Under the pieces are notes generated by a model, which saw only the letters and a list, made by a program, of their open reading frames with translations, searched no databases and was not told where the DNA came from. Below are positions 50,342-57,241 of a DNA stretch of 64,000 bases, piece after piece. The first letter of the stretch is position 1, and each line of letters starts with the position of its first letter. Made by a program: the position numbers and the translations under genes. Source of the DNA: Saprospiraceae bacterium (GTDB taxonomy: Bacteria > Bacteroidota > Bacteroidia > Chitinophagales > Saprospiraceae); the NCBI GenBank assembly GCA_016713025.1, contig JADJPZ010000004.1:186001-250000 (forward strand), given 5' to 3'.

Positions 50342-50461
50342 CTGGAGCATGCAGGCGTGGCACCTGATATATATGTAGGTATGGATTTTAAAGACAGACT
50401 CAACCAGGTTGATCCACAGCTGGACAGGGCGATTTCAGAGATAATGAGTATGTTGAAGTAG
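50342..50461 (+). pseudogene. Orphan copy of the tricorn gene's last 40 codons
   Basis: This 120-bp segment aligns base for base, without gaps, to 4117-4236 at a constant offset of 46,225. It ends in TAG where the original ends in TAA. Translated it gives GVAPDIYVGMDFKDRLNQVDPQLDRAISEIMSMLK-stop. Only about a dozen mismatches, most of them at the left edge, indicate a recent duplication or selection. No remaining upstream part of the gene and no A/B repeats after it. The rest of 49969-50506 holds only AT-rich sequence and a short dyad AGACATTAATGTCT at 50283. Confidence 0.9.
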
Positions 50462-50506
50462 TAGGTAAATAGTTATGGGCTGAGATTCTAGATCATTTTT
50501 ATAAAA

Positions 50507-51625
50507 TCAATTATGATCCTTTACATCAATCACCACATTTACTCCCATTCTTTCCATATCCTTTATCAGTCTTTGCGGCTCTACCACCTGTCCCATCAAC
50601 CACAAACCCGGCTTACGGATACCGCCCTCCAGGTATTGAAGGATACAGGCGACAGTAGGGATGGCTGTAAATGCATACACATCTGCATGGCTTGCTATGA
50701 TTTCTACTTTCCTGAAGTGACCATCTTTAATACCTTCGGCTTCTACTTTAAATAATACACCGAAAGGTGGTTTTGAAAATGTGCGACATCCCCATAAGAG
50801 TAAACGGGTTAAAAATCGGGTTCCCAATCCTTTCCTGACTTTTGCGAGCATCATACTGAGTGGTACAATAATATAGTCCACAATCCAATTGAACCCTGCA
50901 AAATAAGCTCCGACTTCTTTTATATGATGTTGTTCTGGTATGGATTTCATCTCTTCAAATGAAATAGGGTAGCAAGTGCGTATGCCAAAATCCGGACCGA
51001 AGTTGATTTTTCTGCTATCATTGTCAACGGCAAGGATCCAACTATTGTTTTTATACACATACGCTTTGTAATCAGCAAAACTGTCGATGATCTCTGATGC
51101 TGACTCCGGAGTTCCGATGTTGCGGGTATTCATAGCCATGCCTATGTATGCTTTGGTATATTGATCAAGGTAAGGCGCAGGCAGTCGTAAAAATGGAGCG
51201 ATCAGTCCGGGATGAAATCCGGCCTGAGTGATAAAGCATCTGTTTTTTTCGATTATGGATGACTCCAAAGATCTTAATATGTCCACCCCTTCAGATGGGT
51301 AATGGATATCCAGATAATCAATACTTGCTGCAATAGCAGCTTTGGCCACTAGTTCAACATATGAAGTTGTCGTAGAACATACTACCACCAGTTCGACACC
51401 ATCAAATGCCAAATTCAGACTTTTGGTATCAGAAGCATCCACAACCCGCCACTCTACCCGTTCACCATCAAACTCCGAATTCAAAAGGTTTGCAGCTTTT
51501 TTGCCTTTTTCTATATGGCGACCTGCAAGCACAACATCGACGGAAGTCTCCTGAAGCAACAATCGGGCTATAGGAAATCCGGCTCCACCGTATCCGCCGA
51601 TGATTAAGATTTTGGTGTTTTTCAT
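50507..51625 (-). CDS. Saccharopine dehydrogenase NADP-binding domain protein
   Basis: 372 residues, cytoplasmic. N-terminal Rossmann fold KILIIGGYGGAGFPIARLLLQE and VVLAGRHIEKGKKAA, then VVDASDTKSLNLAFDGVELVVVCS, matching the saccharopine dehydrogenase/trans-acting enoyl reductase superfamily. The C-terminal half (IDYLDIHYPSEGVDILRSLE, FITQAGFHPGLIAPFLRL) is characteristic of the group whose substrates are not defined. Lysine biosynthesis is not implied, because genuine saccharopine enzymes have different C-terminal domains. Divergent from the gene at 51814, with two ATGA-N6-TCAT sites between the starts. Confidence 0.85.
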   Translation of the reverse strand: MKNTKILIIGGYGGAGFPIARLLLQETSVDVVLAGRHIEKGKKAANLLNSEFDGERVEWRVVDASDTKSLNLAFDGVELVVVCSTTTSYVELVAKAAIAASIDYLDIHYPSEGVDILRSLESSIIEKNRCFITQAGFHPGLIAPFLRLPAPYLDQYTKAYIGMAMNTRNIGTPESASEIIDSFADYKAYVYKNNSWILAVDNDSRKINFGPDFGIRTCYPISFEEMKSIPEQHHIKEVGAYFAGFNWIVDYIIVPLSMMLAKVRKGLGTRFLTRLLLWGCRTFSKPPFGVLFKVEAEGIKDGHFRKVEIIASHADVYAFTAIPTVACILQYLEGGIRKPGLWLMGQVVEPQRLIKDMERMGVNVVIDVKDHN

Positions 51626-51668
51626 GGATGGGTCTTTTTAAAAATAAAATTTAGTCCATACTCTATTA

Positions 51669-51676
51669 CAAATGTA
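51669..51676 (-). promoter_or_regulatory. Candidate -7 box (TACATTTG) for the saccharopine dehydrogenase-like gene
   Basis: Minus-strand TACATTTG, a perfect TAnnTTTG match 43 bp before the ATG at 51625. Confidence 0.45.
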
Positions 51677-51705
51677 ATGGCTCAACATTTTGTTTTGCTT
51701 CAGAT

Positions 51706-51741
51706 ATGATTTCTGTCATATCTTCCAATGATTTCTGTCAT
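51706..51741. promoter_or_regulatory. Two tandem ATGATTTCTGTCAT sites between divergent genes
   Basis: The 14-mer ATGATTTCTGTCAT occurs at 51706-51719 and 51728-51741, exactly 22 bp apart (two helical turns). Each copy is itself an inverted repeat, ATGA-N6-TCAT. They lie between the candidate -7 boxes of the divergent genes at 51669 (minus) and 51764 (plus). This is the layout of a dimeric regulator's tandem operators; the regulator is unknown. Confidence 0.6.
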
Positions 51742-51763
51742 GTAATTTTTTTTGGTTATCGCA

Positions 51764-51771
51764 TATATTTG
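51764..51771 (+). promoter_or_regulatory. Candidate -7 box (TATATTTG) for the 51814 gene
   Basis: TATATTTG matches TAnnTTTG, 42 bp before the ATG at 51814 and 22 bp after the second ATGATTTCTGTCAT site. Confidence 0.45.
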
Positions 51772-51813
51772 TATATCGACTTATGTACTACAATAGTGGC
51801 AGAGTGACTCTAG

Positions 51814-52236
51814 ATGCGCCGCTTAAGTTTTTTCATATTATCCTTTTTTGCAGTACTCACAGGATATCTGATATATCTGGGATGGAGGGATGTAGTACCA
51901 TCTTGGGGTATGGTCCATCACAATCAACAATTATGGCACTTTCTCCGGCAGGGTCTAGGTGGTAATATCCATCTGCCCGAATGGATAGTGTATTCCTTAC
52001 CGCAGGGGCTTTGGGCTTTTGGATTTTCTTTGTGTTTGGGTGGGATTTGGTATGATGGGTCAAAGAAAACAGGTTACCAGTGGTTGATTGCCTGTCTTGT
52101 TATTGTGGTCTTGTGGGAGGTATTTCAGAAAGAGGGATGGATCAATGGCACATTCTGTTGGGTAGATGTAGTTGTCAGCATTTGTGGTGTTGGTTCGAGT
52201 GTTTTATTGTTCACATTTAAAAAAGTAGAATCATGA
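51814..52236 (+). CDS. Small four-helix membrane protein (possibly VanZ-like)
   Basis: 140 residues with four hydrophobic segments: FFILSFFAVLTGYLIYLGW, SLPQGLWAFGFSLCLGGIW, WLIACLVIVVLWEVFQ and VDVVVSICGVGSSVLLFTF. The order LPQGLW, then EVFQ...GTFCWVDVVVSICG, recalls VanZ-type membrane proteins (E-x-x-Q followed by a small-residue D-helix), but the match is weak. Overlaps the next gene by ATGA (52233-52236), so the two are translationally coupled. Confidence 0.65.
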   Translation: MRRLSFFILSFFAVLTGYLIYLGWRDVVPSWGMVHHNQQLWHFLRQGLGGNIHLPEWIVYSLPQGLWAFGFSLCLGGIWYDGSKKTGYQWLIACLVIVVLWEVFQKEGWINGTFCWVDVVVSICGVGSSVLLFTFKKVES

Positions 52237-54002
52237 AAAAGCATTTATTTAAGATCGTTTTCTCATTTTTGGCAGTAATAATTTTTTTACTTATAGGGGT
52301 TGGATATATAGGGTTATGGTCTGAAAATGAAAGTAAAACTGAATCTCTTGGAAATGGAATTTATAAAGAAACTAGCATTTTCAAGGGCTCTAACGTTCAT
52401 AGTGCTGAGTCTGAAGTAACAGATGTATATATCGGACCAAAAGATGAGTTGGGAAAATGGAATGGTCAAGTAACTCATGAAAGAATAGTAGATTATAAAA
52501 GTTTAGGTATAGAAAAATTTACATATGTAAATGGACGGTTGCATGGCAAATGTTGGGAACGACGTCAGGATTATAACAATCCTCAGCATATTTATTTAGA
52601 ATTGGTATGTTACAATATGGATAAGGTTGTGCCATGTAATGGAAATCTTGCTTCTAATATTTCTGATTTAAGATCATCTTTATCTGCAGTCGAGATTCTT
52701 GAACTAAAATATCCTTTGTTTTTATTTGAAAATTTACCAGAAAATCAAAATATCAGAGATTCAGTAAAATTATTTATGACTGCCATTGAAAAGAAACTTA
52801 ATACCTACACGCTCAATAACGACAATTTTGATACTTATTTTAATGAGGTGGACGGGTCAATTGATTCCTTTAGCGGTTATTCCAACTGGTATCAATTTTC
52901 AGGAAGGTTTGCTTCCGGTGAAAACGAAGCAAAAGACTTCGAATTCCGCAGGGCAGTGATAGAGCGATATACAAAAACAAAATTACCTGTGGCTGACATC
53001 ATACAAGTCAGATACCCTTATTTTAAGGACCAGTTAGAAAAGGAATTTGGGGCTACTTCTGCTGCATTTAAAACATTCTGCACCGAATTTGACACCAAAA
53101 TGGACAAAAAGATCAATATACCGGTTGGTGATCCGTTTTTTATTGATAGTCTGGATTCCTGGATGGGTCAAATTTTTTCGGATTATATGAATGATGACAA
53201 TAATCTTATTTATGCAAAGCTTAAAATTCTATTTTCACAGTCTATTAAATCAGCTACATCACGCAATGGGTATGACCTATCTCCTCAAAGCCTGGTTTCT
53301 GAATATTTGGAAAGCAGTCTTACTGATACCCTTCCGGTTCATGAAGCCATATTAACTCTACTTTTTACAAAAGTACTTGAAGCTGATGCAGTCAAACGCT
53401 CCATCAAAGAAGCCTGTCTTACCGCTCAAAAAGTTCCTATTTTGCCTGAAATTGTGACCAATATTCTGAGCGAAAATATGGAAGGTGTCAAGGTACGAGG
53501 ACTTATAGTTTTTGATGGGAATGATCCCATCACTAAATCAGGTATAGTGTGGGATACGGTCTTTAATCCTGAACTGACCCCCAACAATATCATCAATACG
53601 AGCAATAAATATGATTTTACGGCAGTCATCAAGGGACTGGTAAAAGGTAAAACATATTTTGTAAGATCCTATGCGGTCAATAAAGCCGGTATAGCTTATG
53701 GCAATACCATGGAATTTAAACCAGGATCAGTCAGTAGCAACAAGGACTTAATAAATGAAGGGGTAGACTGGAAGATATACCCCAATCCTGCAGATGATCA
53801 GATTTCTATTACCCTGAAAGAAACCATTCCTGTGGTAGATGTATCCGTTTACTCCATGAGTGGACACAAAATATTCATAAAAAGATATAACCAGATAGAA
53901 GAAATCAATATAGTTTCAAAAGACTGGCCTTCAGGTACATATAATATTGTACTGAATGGCTCAAATTTCAGAAAAACGAAGAAAGTGGTAATACAGAGGT
54001 AA
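52233..54002 (+). CDS. Exported protein with MORN-like segment and T9SS type A sorting domain
   Basis: 589 residues. N-terminal hydrophobic stretch (FKIVFSFLAVIIFLLIGVGYIGLW) acting as signal peptide or anchor. Residues 60-120 contain ELGKWNGQVTHERIVDYKSLG and FTYVNGRLHGKCWERRQ, reminiscent of MORN-like turns. A long helical middle of unknown family (about 130-400) follows. At about 405-495 is a fibronectin-like segment (VRGLIVFDGNDPITKSGIVWDT, GKTYFVRSYAVNKAGIAYGN) frequent in Bacteroidota outer proteins. The C-terminus is a clear type A sorting domain: WKIYPNPADDQISITL, VSVYSMSGHKIF, WPSGTYNIVL and KKVVIQR. It overlaps the small membrane gene upstream. Function unknown. A bidirectional hairpin follows. 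Confidence 0.82.
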   Translation: MKKHLFKIVFSFLAVIIFLLIGVGYIGLWSENESKTESLGNGIYKETSIFKGSNVHSAESEVTDVYIGPKDELGKWNGQVTHERIVDYKSLGIEKFTYVNGRLHGKCWERRQDYNNPQHIYLELVCYNMDKVVPCNGNLASNISDLRSSLSAVEILELKYPLFLFENLPENQNIRDSVKLFMTAIEKKLNTYTLNNDNFDTYFNEVDGSIDSFSGYSNWYQFSGRFASGENEAKDFEFRRAVIERYTKTKLPVADIIQVRYPYFKDQLEKEFGATSAAFKTFCTEFDTKMDKKINIPVGDPFFIDSLDSWMGQIFSDYMNDDNNLIYAKLKILFSQSIKSATSRNGYDLSPQSLVSEYLESSLTDTLPVHEAILTLLFTKVLEADAVKRSIKEACLTAQKVPILPEIVTNILSENMEGVKVRGLIVFDGNDPITKSGIVWDTVFNPELTPNNIINTSNKYDFTAVIKGLVKGKTYFVRSYAVNKAGIAYGNTMEFKPGSVSSNKDLINEGVDWKIYPNPADDQISITLKETIPVVDVSVYSMSGHKIFIKRYNQIEEINIVSKDWPSGTYNIVLNGSNFRKTKKVVIQR

Positions 54003-54047
54003 GATTTAAGATTTTAACTTGTGAATAATCATTGGGGGTTTTACATA

Positions 54048-54087
54048 AGATGGCCGATTATCCTGTTGATAGTTGGCCATCTTTTCT
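54048..54087. terminator. Bidirectional terminator between convergent genes
   Basis: AAGATGGCC (54048-54056) pairs with GGCCATCTT (54075-54083), flanked by TTTCTTTT on the plus side. Lies between the stop at 54002 (+) and the stop at 54092 (-), so it can serve both. Confidence 0.7.
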
Positions 54088-54091
54088 TTTA

Positions 54092-54544
54092 CTACACACC
54101 AAACTGACTCAAATGGTGGTGCAGGTGTTTGGCAAACATATTGTTCCATTCTTTTGATGTGAGTTTGCCGAAGGAATGTGATTCCTTTCCTTCAAAATAT
54201 TTTTCTCCGAGATCTTTGGTTTTATTGATATATCCGATCAGTCTGTTGCGCTCCGTATCAAAATCCCGCTCATCTTTAATGATAAACTGTGGAGCGGTAG
54301 GAGAGTTATGCCCATACGGTTTTTCGCTTGTGACTTTGTCTTTGACAAACAACTTTAATATCAACCTCATGATCGCATTTGGTTTTGGGTGTTTATTCTC
54401 AAATGCCATCTCGTAGGTGACGTTGCTGTGGGCGAGCATCTGTGTGGCAGACATCTTGCCCCATTGAGGTTCGGTGTTTGGAGTCAGTTTGTTGATTCTT
54501 TCAATGAAGTCATTGACATCCTGAGTTGAAAATACATTTTGCAT
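54092..54544 (-). CDS. DUF1569 family protein (DinB-like fold)
   Basis: 150 residues from the ATG at 54544. A longer frame to 54643 would start inside a TIR element and upstream of the -7 box, so is rejected. Pattern MQNVFSTQDVNDFIERINKLTPNTEPQWGKMSATQMLAHSNVTYEMAFENK matches DUF1569, a DinB/YfiT-related four-helix family; the conserved histidines HSN near the first metal-site position and HLHHHL near the end (residues 142-147) agree with a metal-binding DinB-like fold. Biochemical role unknown; some relatives are thiol transferases. Own promoter (TATCTTTG at 54578). Confidence 0.88.
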   Translation of the reverse strand: MQNVFSTQDVNDFIERINKLTPNTEPQWGKMSATQMLAHSNVTYEMAFENKHPKPNAIMRLILKLFVKDKVTSEKPYGHNSPTAPQFIIKDERDFDTERNRLIGYINKTKDLGEKYFEGKESHSFGKLTSKEWNNMFAKHLHHHLSQFGV

Positions 54545-54577
54545 GGTGGTGTGATTTGAATATTCAAATGATGAACA

Positions 54578-54585
54578 CAAAGATA
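54578..54585 (-). promoter_or_regulatory. -7 box (TATCTTTG) of the DUF1569 gene
   Basis: Minus-strand TATCTTTG 34 bp before ATG 54544; it decides the start codon. A family-2 TIR element ends 39 bp further upstream, placing the -33 region next to the element. Confidence 0.6.
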
Positions 54586-54623
54586 AACTGTTTTCGTGAA
54601 TCAGGAATAAAATCCAGACAATC

Positions 54624-54779
54624 GTGTGCATAACAAATTGCACTTTTTTATATTTTTCTTGATTTTCGGTGAAACCTGTTGGAATTGGGCTGGTCGTCTC
54701 AAGCGTGGCTTGACAGGCTCTTGAGGGATTGAGGGTAGCGGGGAAGAAATTACTAATTTGTGAAATTTGTTATACACAC
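54624..54779. mobile_element. 156-bp TIR element, family 2, copy 2
   Basis: Left terminus GTGTGCATAACAAATTGCAC (54624-54643) and right terminus GTGAAATTTGTTATACACAC (54760-54779) are inverted copies matching at 18 of 20 positions. Interior GGTCGTCTCAAGCGTGGCTTGACAGGCTCTTGAGGGATTGAGGGTAGCGG is shared, inverted, with 10159-10209. Same length as 35964-36119. Overlaps no gene once the DUF1569 start is set at 54544. Confidence 0.8.
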
Positions 54780-54795
54780 CAGACGATCAGTTTTT

Positions 54796-54975
54796 AAAAC
54801 ATATTTCACTTTTTTGATAAAACTATAATTGAACAACACCACATTAAAGGTGCAAGTATATCTATTAGAAGTATTGTGCAGGTTTCCCTTCCAGGGAATG
54901 AGATTGGCTGACAAGGCATGCAGGCAGGGTACAGAAGGGCACAAGCAATTTTGAGCCATTTGTTATACACCCAGA
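54796..54975. repeat. Second family-2-related repeat, partly degenerate
   Basis: AAACATATTTCACTTTTTTGAT at 54797-54818 matches 35971-35992 of copy 1 over 22 bases and continues with weaker similarity (GAACAACACC, TTCCCTTCCAGGGAATGAG). The right end is TTTGTTATACACCCAGACAATCATGA, similar to the right terminus of the neighbouring element plus its flank. Two family-2 elements thus lie back to back. Confidence 0.6.
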
Positions 54976-54989
54976 CAATCATGATTATA

Positions 54990-55380
54990 AAAAAAAACAA
55001 TATATTATACCTTGAGACTATAACAAAGATCTTTGCTAAGATACTGCTTAATTATACATTATAAAAAATATTAAATTAAATAATTGTATTATATTAATTA
55101 TTGGTTCAACTTGTAAGTATAGAATCAATATTATATTTATATATATATATTATCAATTATTTTTCAAAATATCATGCATATATATCGTTATAATATAAAA
55201 TACATATATATTTGTATAATATTTAATTCCAACCTTACCATTTTGCTGGTTTCCTTATATCAGCCTAATTCCTGAGAAAACAGTACTTTATAATCAAATA
55301 ATATACCATGTGTAATATATTTGATTACATAATTTAATAGATTAAAAAATAATTATATATATTTTGAATATTTTTTGGTA
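54990..55380. other. Extremely AT-rich stretch before the dcw cluster
   Basis: About 390 bp dominated by A and T, with alternating TATATATATA runs (around 55138-55152 and 55201-55212), no gene and no long hairpin. A TATATTTG box at 55207-55214 could be an upstream promoter for the mraZ operon. Strong bendability or early melting is expected. Confidence 0.6.
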
Positions 55381-55384
55381 AAAA

Positions 55385-55399
55385 GTGGGAGGAAGTGGG
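55385..55399 (+). promoter_or_regulatory. MraZ operator: GTGGG-N5-GTGGG
   Basis: Two GTGGG boxes at 55385-55389 and 55395-55399, 10 bp apart, with a degenerate third (TTGGT) another 10 bp upstream. This is the direct-repeat pattern bound by MraZ in E. coli and mycoplasmas. The boxes occupy the expected -33 position of the promoter at 55409, so MraZ binding should repress its own operon. Confidence 0.8.
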
Positions 55400-55408
55400 A
55401 ATCGATAC

Positions 55409-55416
55409 TATCTTTG
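55409..55416 (+). promoter_or_regulatory. -7 box (TATCTTTG) of the mraZ/dcw operon
   Basis: TATCTTTG, perfect match to TAnnTTTG, 21 bp before the GTG start of mraZ. The -33 region is replaced by the MraZ boxes rather than TTTG. Confidence 0.65.
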
Positions 55417-55437
55417 CCTTATCAACCAACATAAAGA

Positions 55438-55923
55438 GTGAAACAATATCAGTTCACCGGAGAATTTGAATGCAGACTTGATGCCAAAGGAAGGCTTAAA
55501 TTGCCAGCAGCAATTATTAAGCAGATCGGAGGCGACGGAAATCTCAGGTTTACAATCAATCGTGGATTTGAAAAACACCTTATGTTGTATCCCAATGACG
55601 TTTGGGAAATGAAGACGAATGAGATTAATCAACTCAACATTTACAGTACACAACAAAGACAGGCGATCAGGTATTTTTATCGCGGAGCGACAGAGCTGGA
55701 GATGGATGCTGCAGAGCGTCTCAATCTACCGGGCAGTCTGATGGAGTATGCAGGTATTGACAAGGATGTCGTGCTTTTTGCATATCAGAATCAGATTGAA
55801 ATCTGGGCCAAAGACAAATATGATGAAATGCTCGATAATGAGCCTGATGAGTTTGGAAGTATTGCGGAAGCTATCTTCGGAGGAATTAAACCATTAAATG
55901 GCCTCAACGATGACGCTCCATGA
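55438..55923 (+). CDS. mraZ: Transcriptional regulator MraZ
   Basis: 161 residues with a GTG start; no ATG fits. Two tandem AbrB-like domains, the first with DAKGRLKLPAAIIKQIG and the second with MDAAERLNLPGSLMEYAGI (the D-x2-x-R-x3-P signature is kept in each). MraZ forms octameric or dodecameric rings and represses the dcw operon by binding GTGGG repeats, present here 39-53 bp upstream. First gene of mraZ-rsmH-ftsL-ftsI-murE-mraY-murD-ftsW. Stop overlaps the rsmH start (ATGA). Confidence 0.95.
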   Translation: MKQYQFTGEFECRLDAKGRLKLPAAIIKQIGGDGNLRFTINRGFEKHLMLYPNDVWEMKTNEINQLNIYSTQQRQAIRYFYRGATELEMDAAERLNLPGSLMEYAGIDKDVVLFAYQNQIEIWAKDKYDEMLDNEPDEFGSIAEAIFGGIKPLNGLNDDAP

Positions 55924-56825
55924 GTACTTATCATGTATCTGTATTGCTAAACGAAAGTATTGAACATCTTAATATCCGGCCAGACGAAAATTATGTCGAT
56001 TTGACATTTGGAGCCGGAGGACATTCCAGATCGATTTTAAATGTGCTAAGTGCCAAAGGGCATTTGTATGGCTTTGACCAGGACGTGGACGCTGCTGCCA
56101 ATGTGATTCAAGACCCCCGATTTACACTCATTGAAGCCAATTTCAGGTATATCAGAAGATTTCTGAGACTTGAAGGTATATATGAAGTAAGTGGAATTCT
56201 TGCTGATCTCGGCGTATCATCACATCAGTTGGATGCTGCGGTAAGGGGATTTTCTTACAGATTTGATGCTCCGTTGGATATGCGAATGAACAAGGAAGCA
56301 GATTTTTCTGCCCAGGATTTACTGATGACTTACGATGAAGAAGATTTGGTTAGGGTATTGAGCGATTACGGTGAAGTGAGAAATGCCAAAACGCTTGCAA
56401 AAGCTTTGGTAACTGGCCGAAAGCTGGTGGCTCTGAAGAGCACTTTTGATCTCAACAGAATTCTTGATCAGCAATTGATGGGCCCCAGAATGAAATATTT
56501 TTCTCAGGTGTATCAGGCGCTAAGGATGGAAGTCAATGATGAGATTGGTGCACTTAAGGAGATGCTGATCGAAGGTACCAGGGTATTAAAACCAGGAGGT
56601 AGATTTGTTGTCATCACATTTCACAGTATCGAAGACAGAGTGGTCAAAAATTATTTTAAGACAGGCAATTTTGAAGGAGTGGTGGAGAAAGATGAGTTTG
56701 GGAATATATACAGACCTTTCCGACTGGTCAATAAAAATGTGATCATGGCTGGAAAAGAAGAACAGAAGGTAAATCCACGATCGAGAAGTTCAAAGTTGAG
56801 AGCAGCGGAAAAAGTAGATGAATAA
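55920..56825 (+). CDS. rsmH: 16S rRNA (cytosine1402-N4)-methyltransferase
   Basis: 301 residues, standard. Methylates N4 of C1402 in the ribosomal P site with S-adenosylmethionine. SAM-binding motif DLTFGAGGHSRSIL at about 28-41, YGFDQDVDA at about 50, GILADLGVSSHQLDAAVRGFSYRFDAPLDMRM and the C-terminal PGGRFVVITFHSIEDRVVKNYFK. Formerly mraW. Translationally coupled to mraZ. Confidence 0.97.
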   Translation: MSTYHVSVLLNESIEHLNIRPDENYVDLTFGAGGHSRSILNVLSAKGHLYGFDQDVDAAANVIQDPRFTLIEANFRYIRRFLRLEGIYEVSGILADLGVSSHQLDAAVRGFSYRFDAPLDMRMNKEADFSAQDLLMTYDEEDLVRVLSDYGEVRNAKTLAKALVTGRKLVALKSTFDLNRILDQQLMGPRMKYFSQVYQALRMEVNDEIGALKEMLIEGTRVLKPGGRFVVITFHSIEDRVVKNYFKTGNFEGVVEKDEFGNIYRPFRLVNKNVIMAGKEEQKVNPRSRSSKLRAAEKVDE

Positions 56826-56902
56826 TAAAATCATTGATTAATAATTTATAATTAATCATTAGTAATTAACAAATAGTAATTAAAAATAAATAAATCACTT
56901 TT

Positions 56903-57226
56903 ATGGCTAGTTTCCAGGATAAGAAAGCTACACTTTTTAGACTGAAATGGGTCGAATGGATTTATGTCAATTTGCCGTTTGTATGCTATCTGGCGTTGTT
57001 GGGAGTGATTTATATCACCAATGCTCATGCTTCTGAAAATGCAGTAAGAGAAATTGAAAAACTCAAAACAGAAGTGAAAGACACCAGGTGGCGGGCTATG
57101 AACCTCAAGCAGGAGGTAATGCATGGTAGCATACAATCGCAAATTGAAAAAAAAGTAGAAGGATCAGGTTTGTTGCCTTCTACGCAGCCACCGTATAAAA
57201 TTGTGGCTGAAAAAACAGTAAAATGA
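56903..57226 (+). CDS. ftsL: FtsL-like division protein
   Basis: 107 residues. Short cytoplasmic N-terminus (MASFQDKKATLFRLKWVEWI), one transmembrane segment at about 22-41 (YVNLPFVCYLALLGVIYITN), and an extracytoplasmic coiled coil (about 44-95, ENAVREIEKLKTEVKDTRWR). Sequence identity among FtsL proteins is low, but size, topology and position between rsmH and ftsI identify it. It would pair with FtsB/DivIC and recruit FtsI and FtsW to the septum. Separated from rsmH by 77 bp. Confidence 0.82.
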   Translation: MASFQDKKATLFRLKWVEWIYVNLPFVCYLALLGVIYITNAHASENAVREIEKLKTEVKDTRWRAMNLKQEVMHGSIQSQIEKKVEGSGLLPSTQPPYKIVAEKTVK

Positions 57227-57241
57227 CAAGTTAATATCCTC

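Noticed and set aside
50507..51625. Lysine-biosynthesis saccharopine dehydrogenase
   Set aside because: Only the NADP-binding N-domain family matches; the C-terminal half belongs to an uncharacterised subgroup, so no pathway is assigned.
54545..54643. 33-codon N-terminal extension of the DUF1569 gene
   Set aside because: It lies upstream of the gene's -7 box and partly inside a TIR element; the ATG at 54544 matches the family start.
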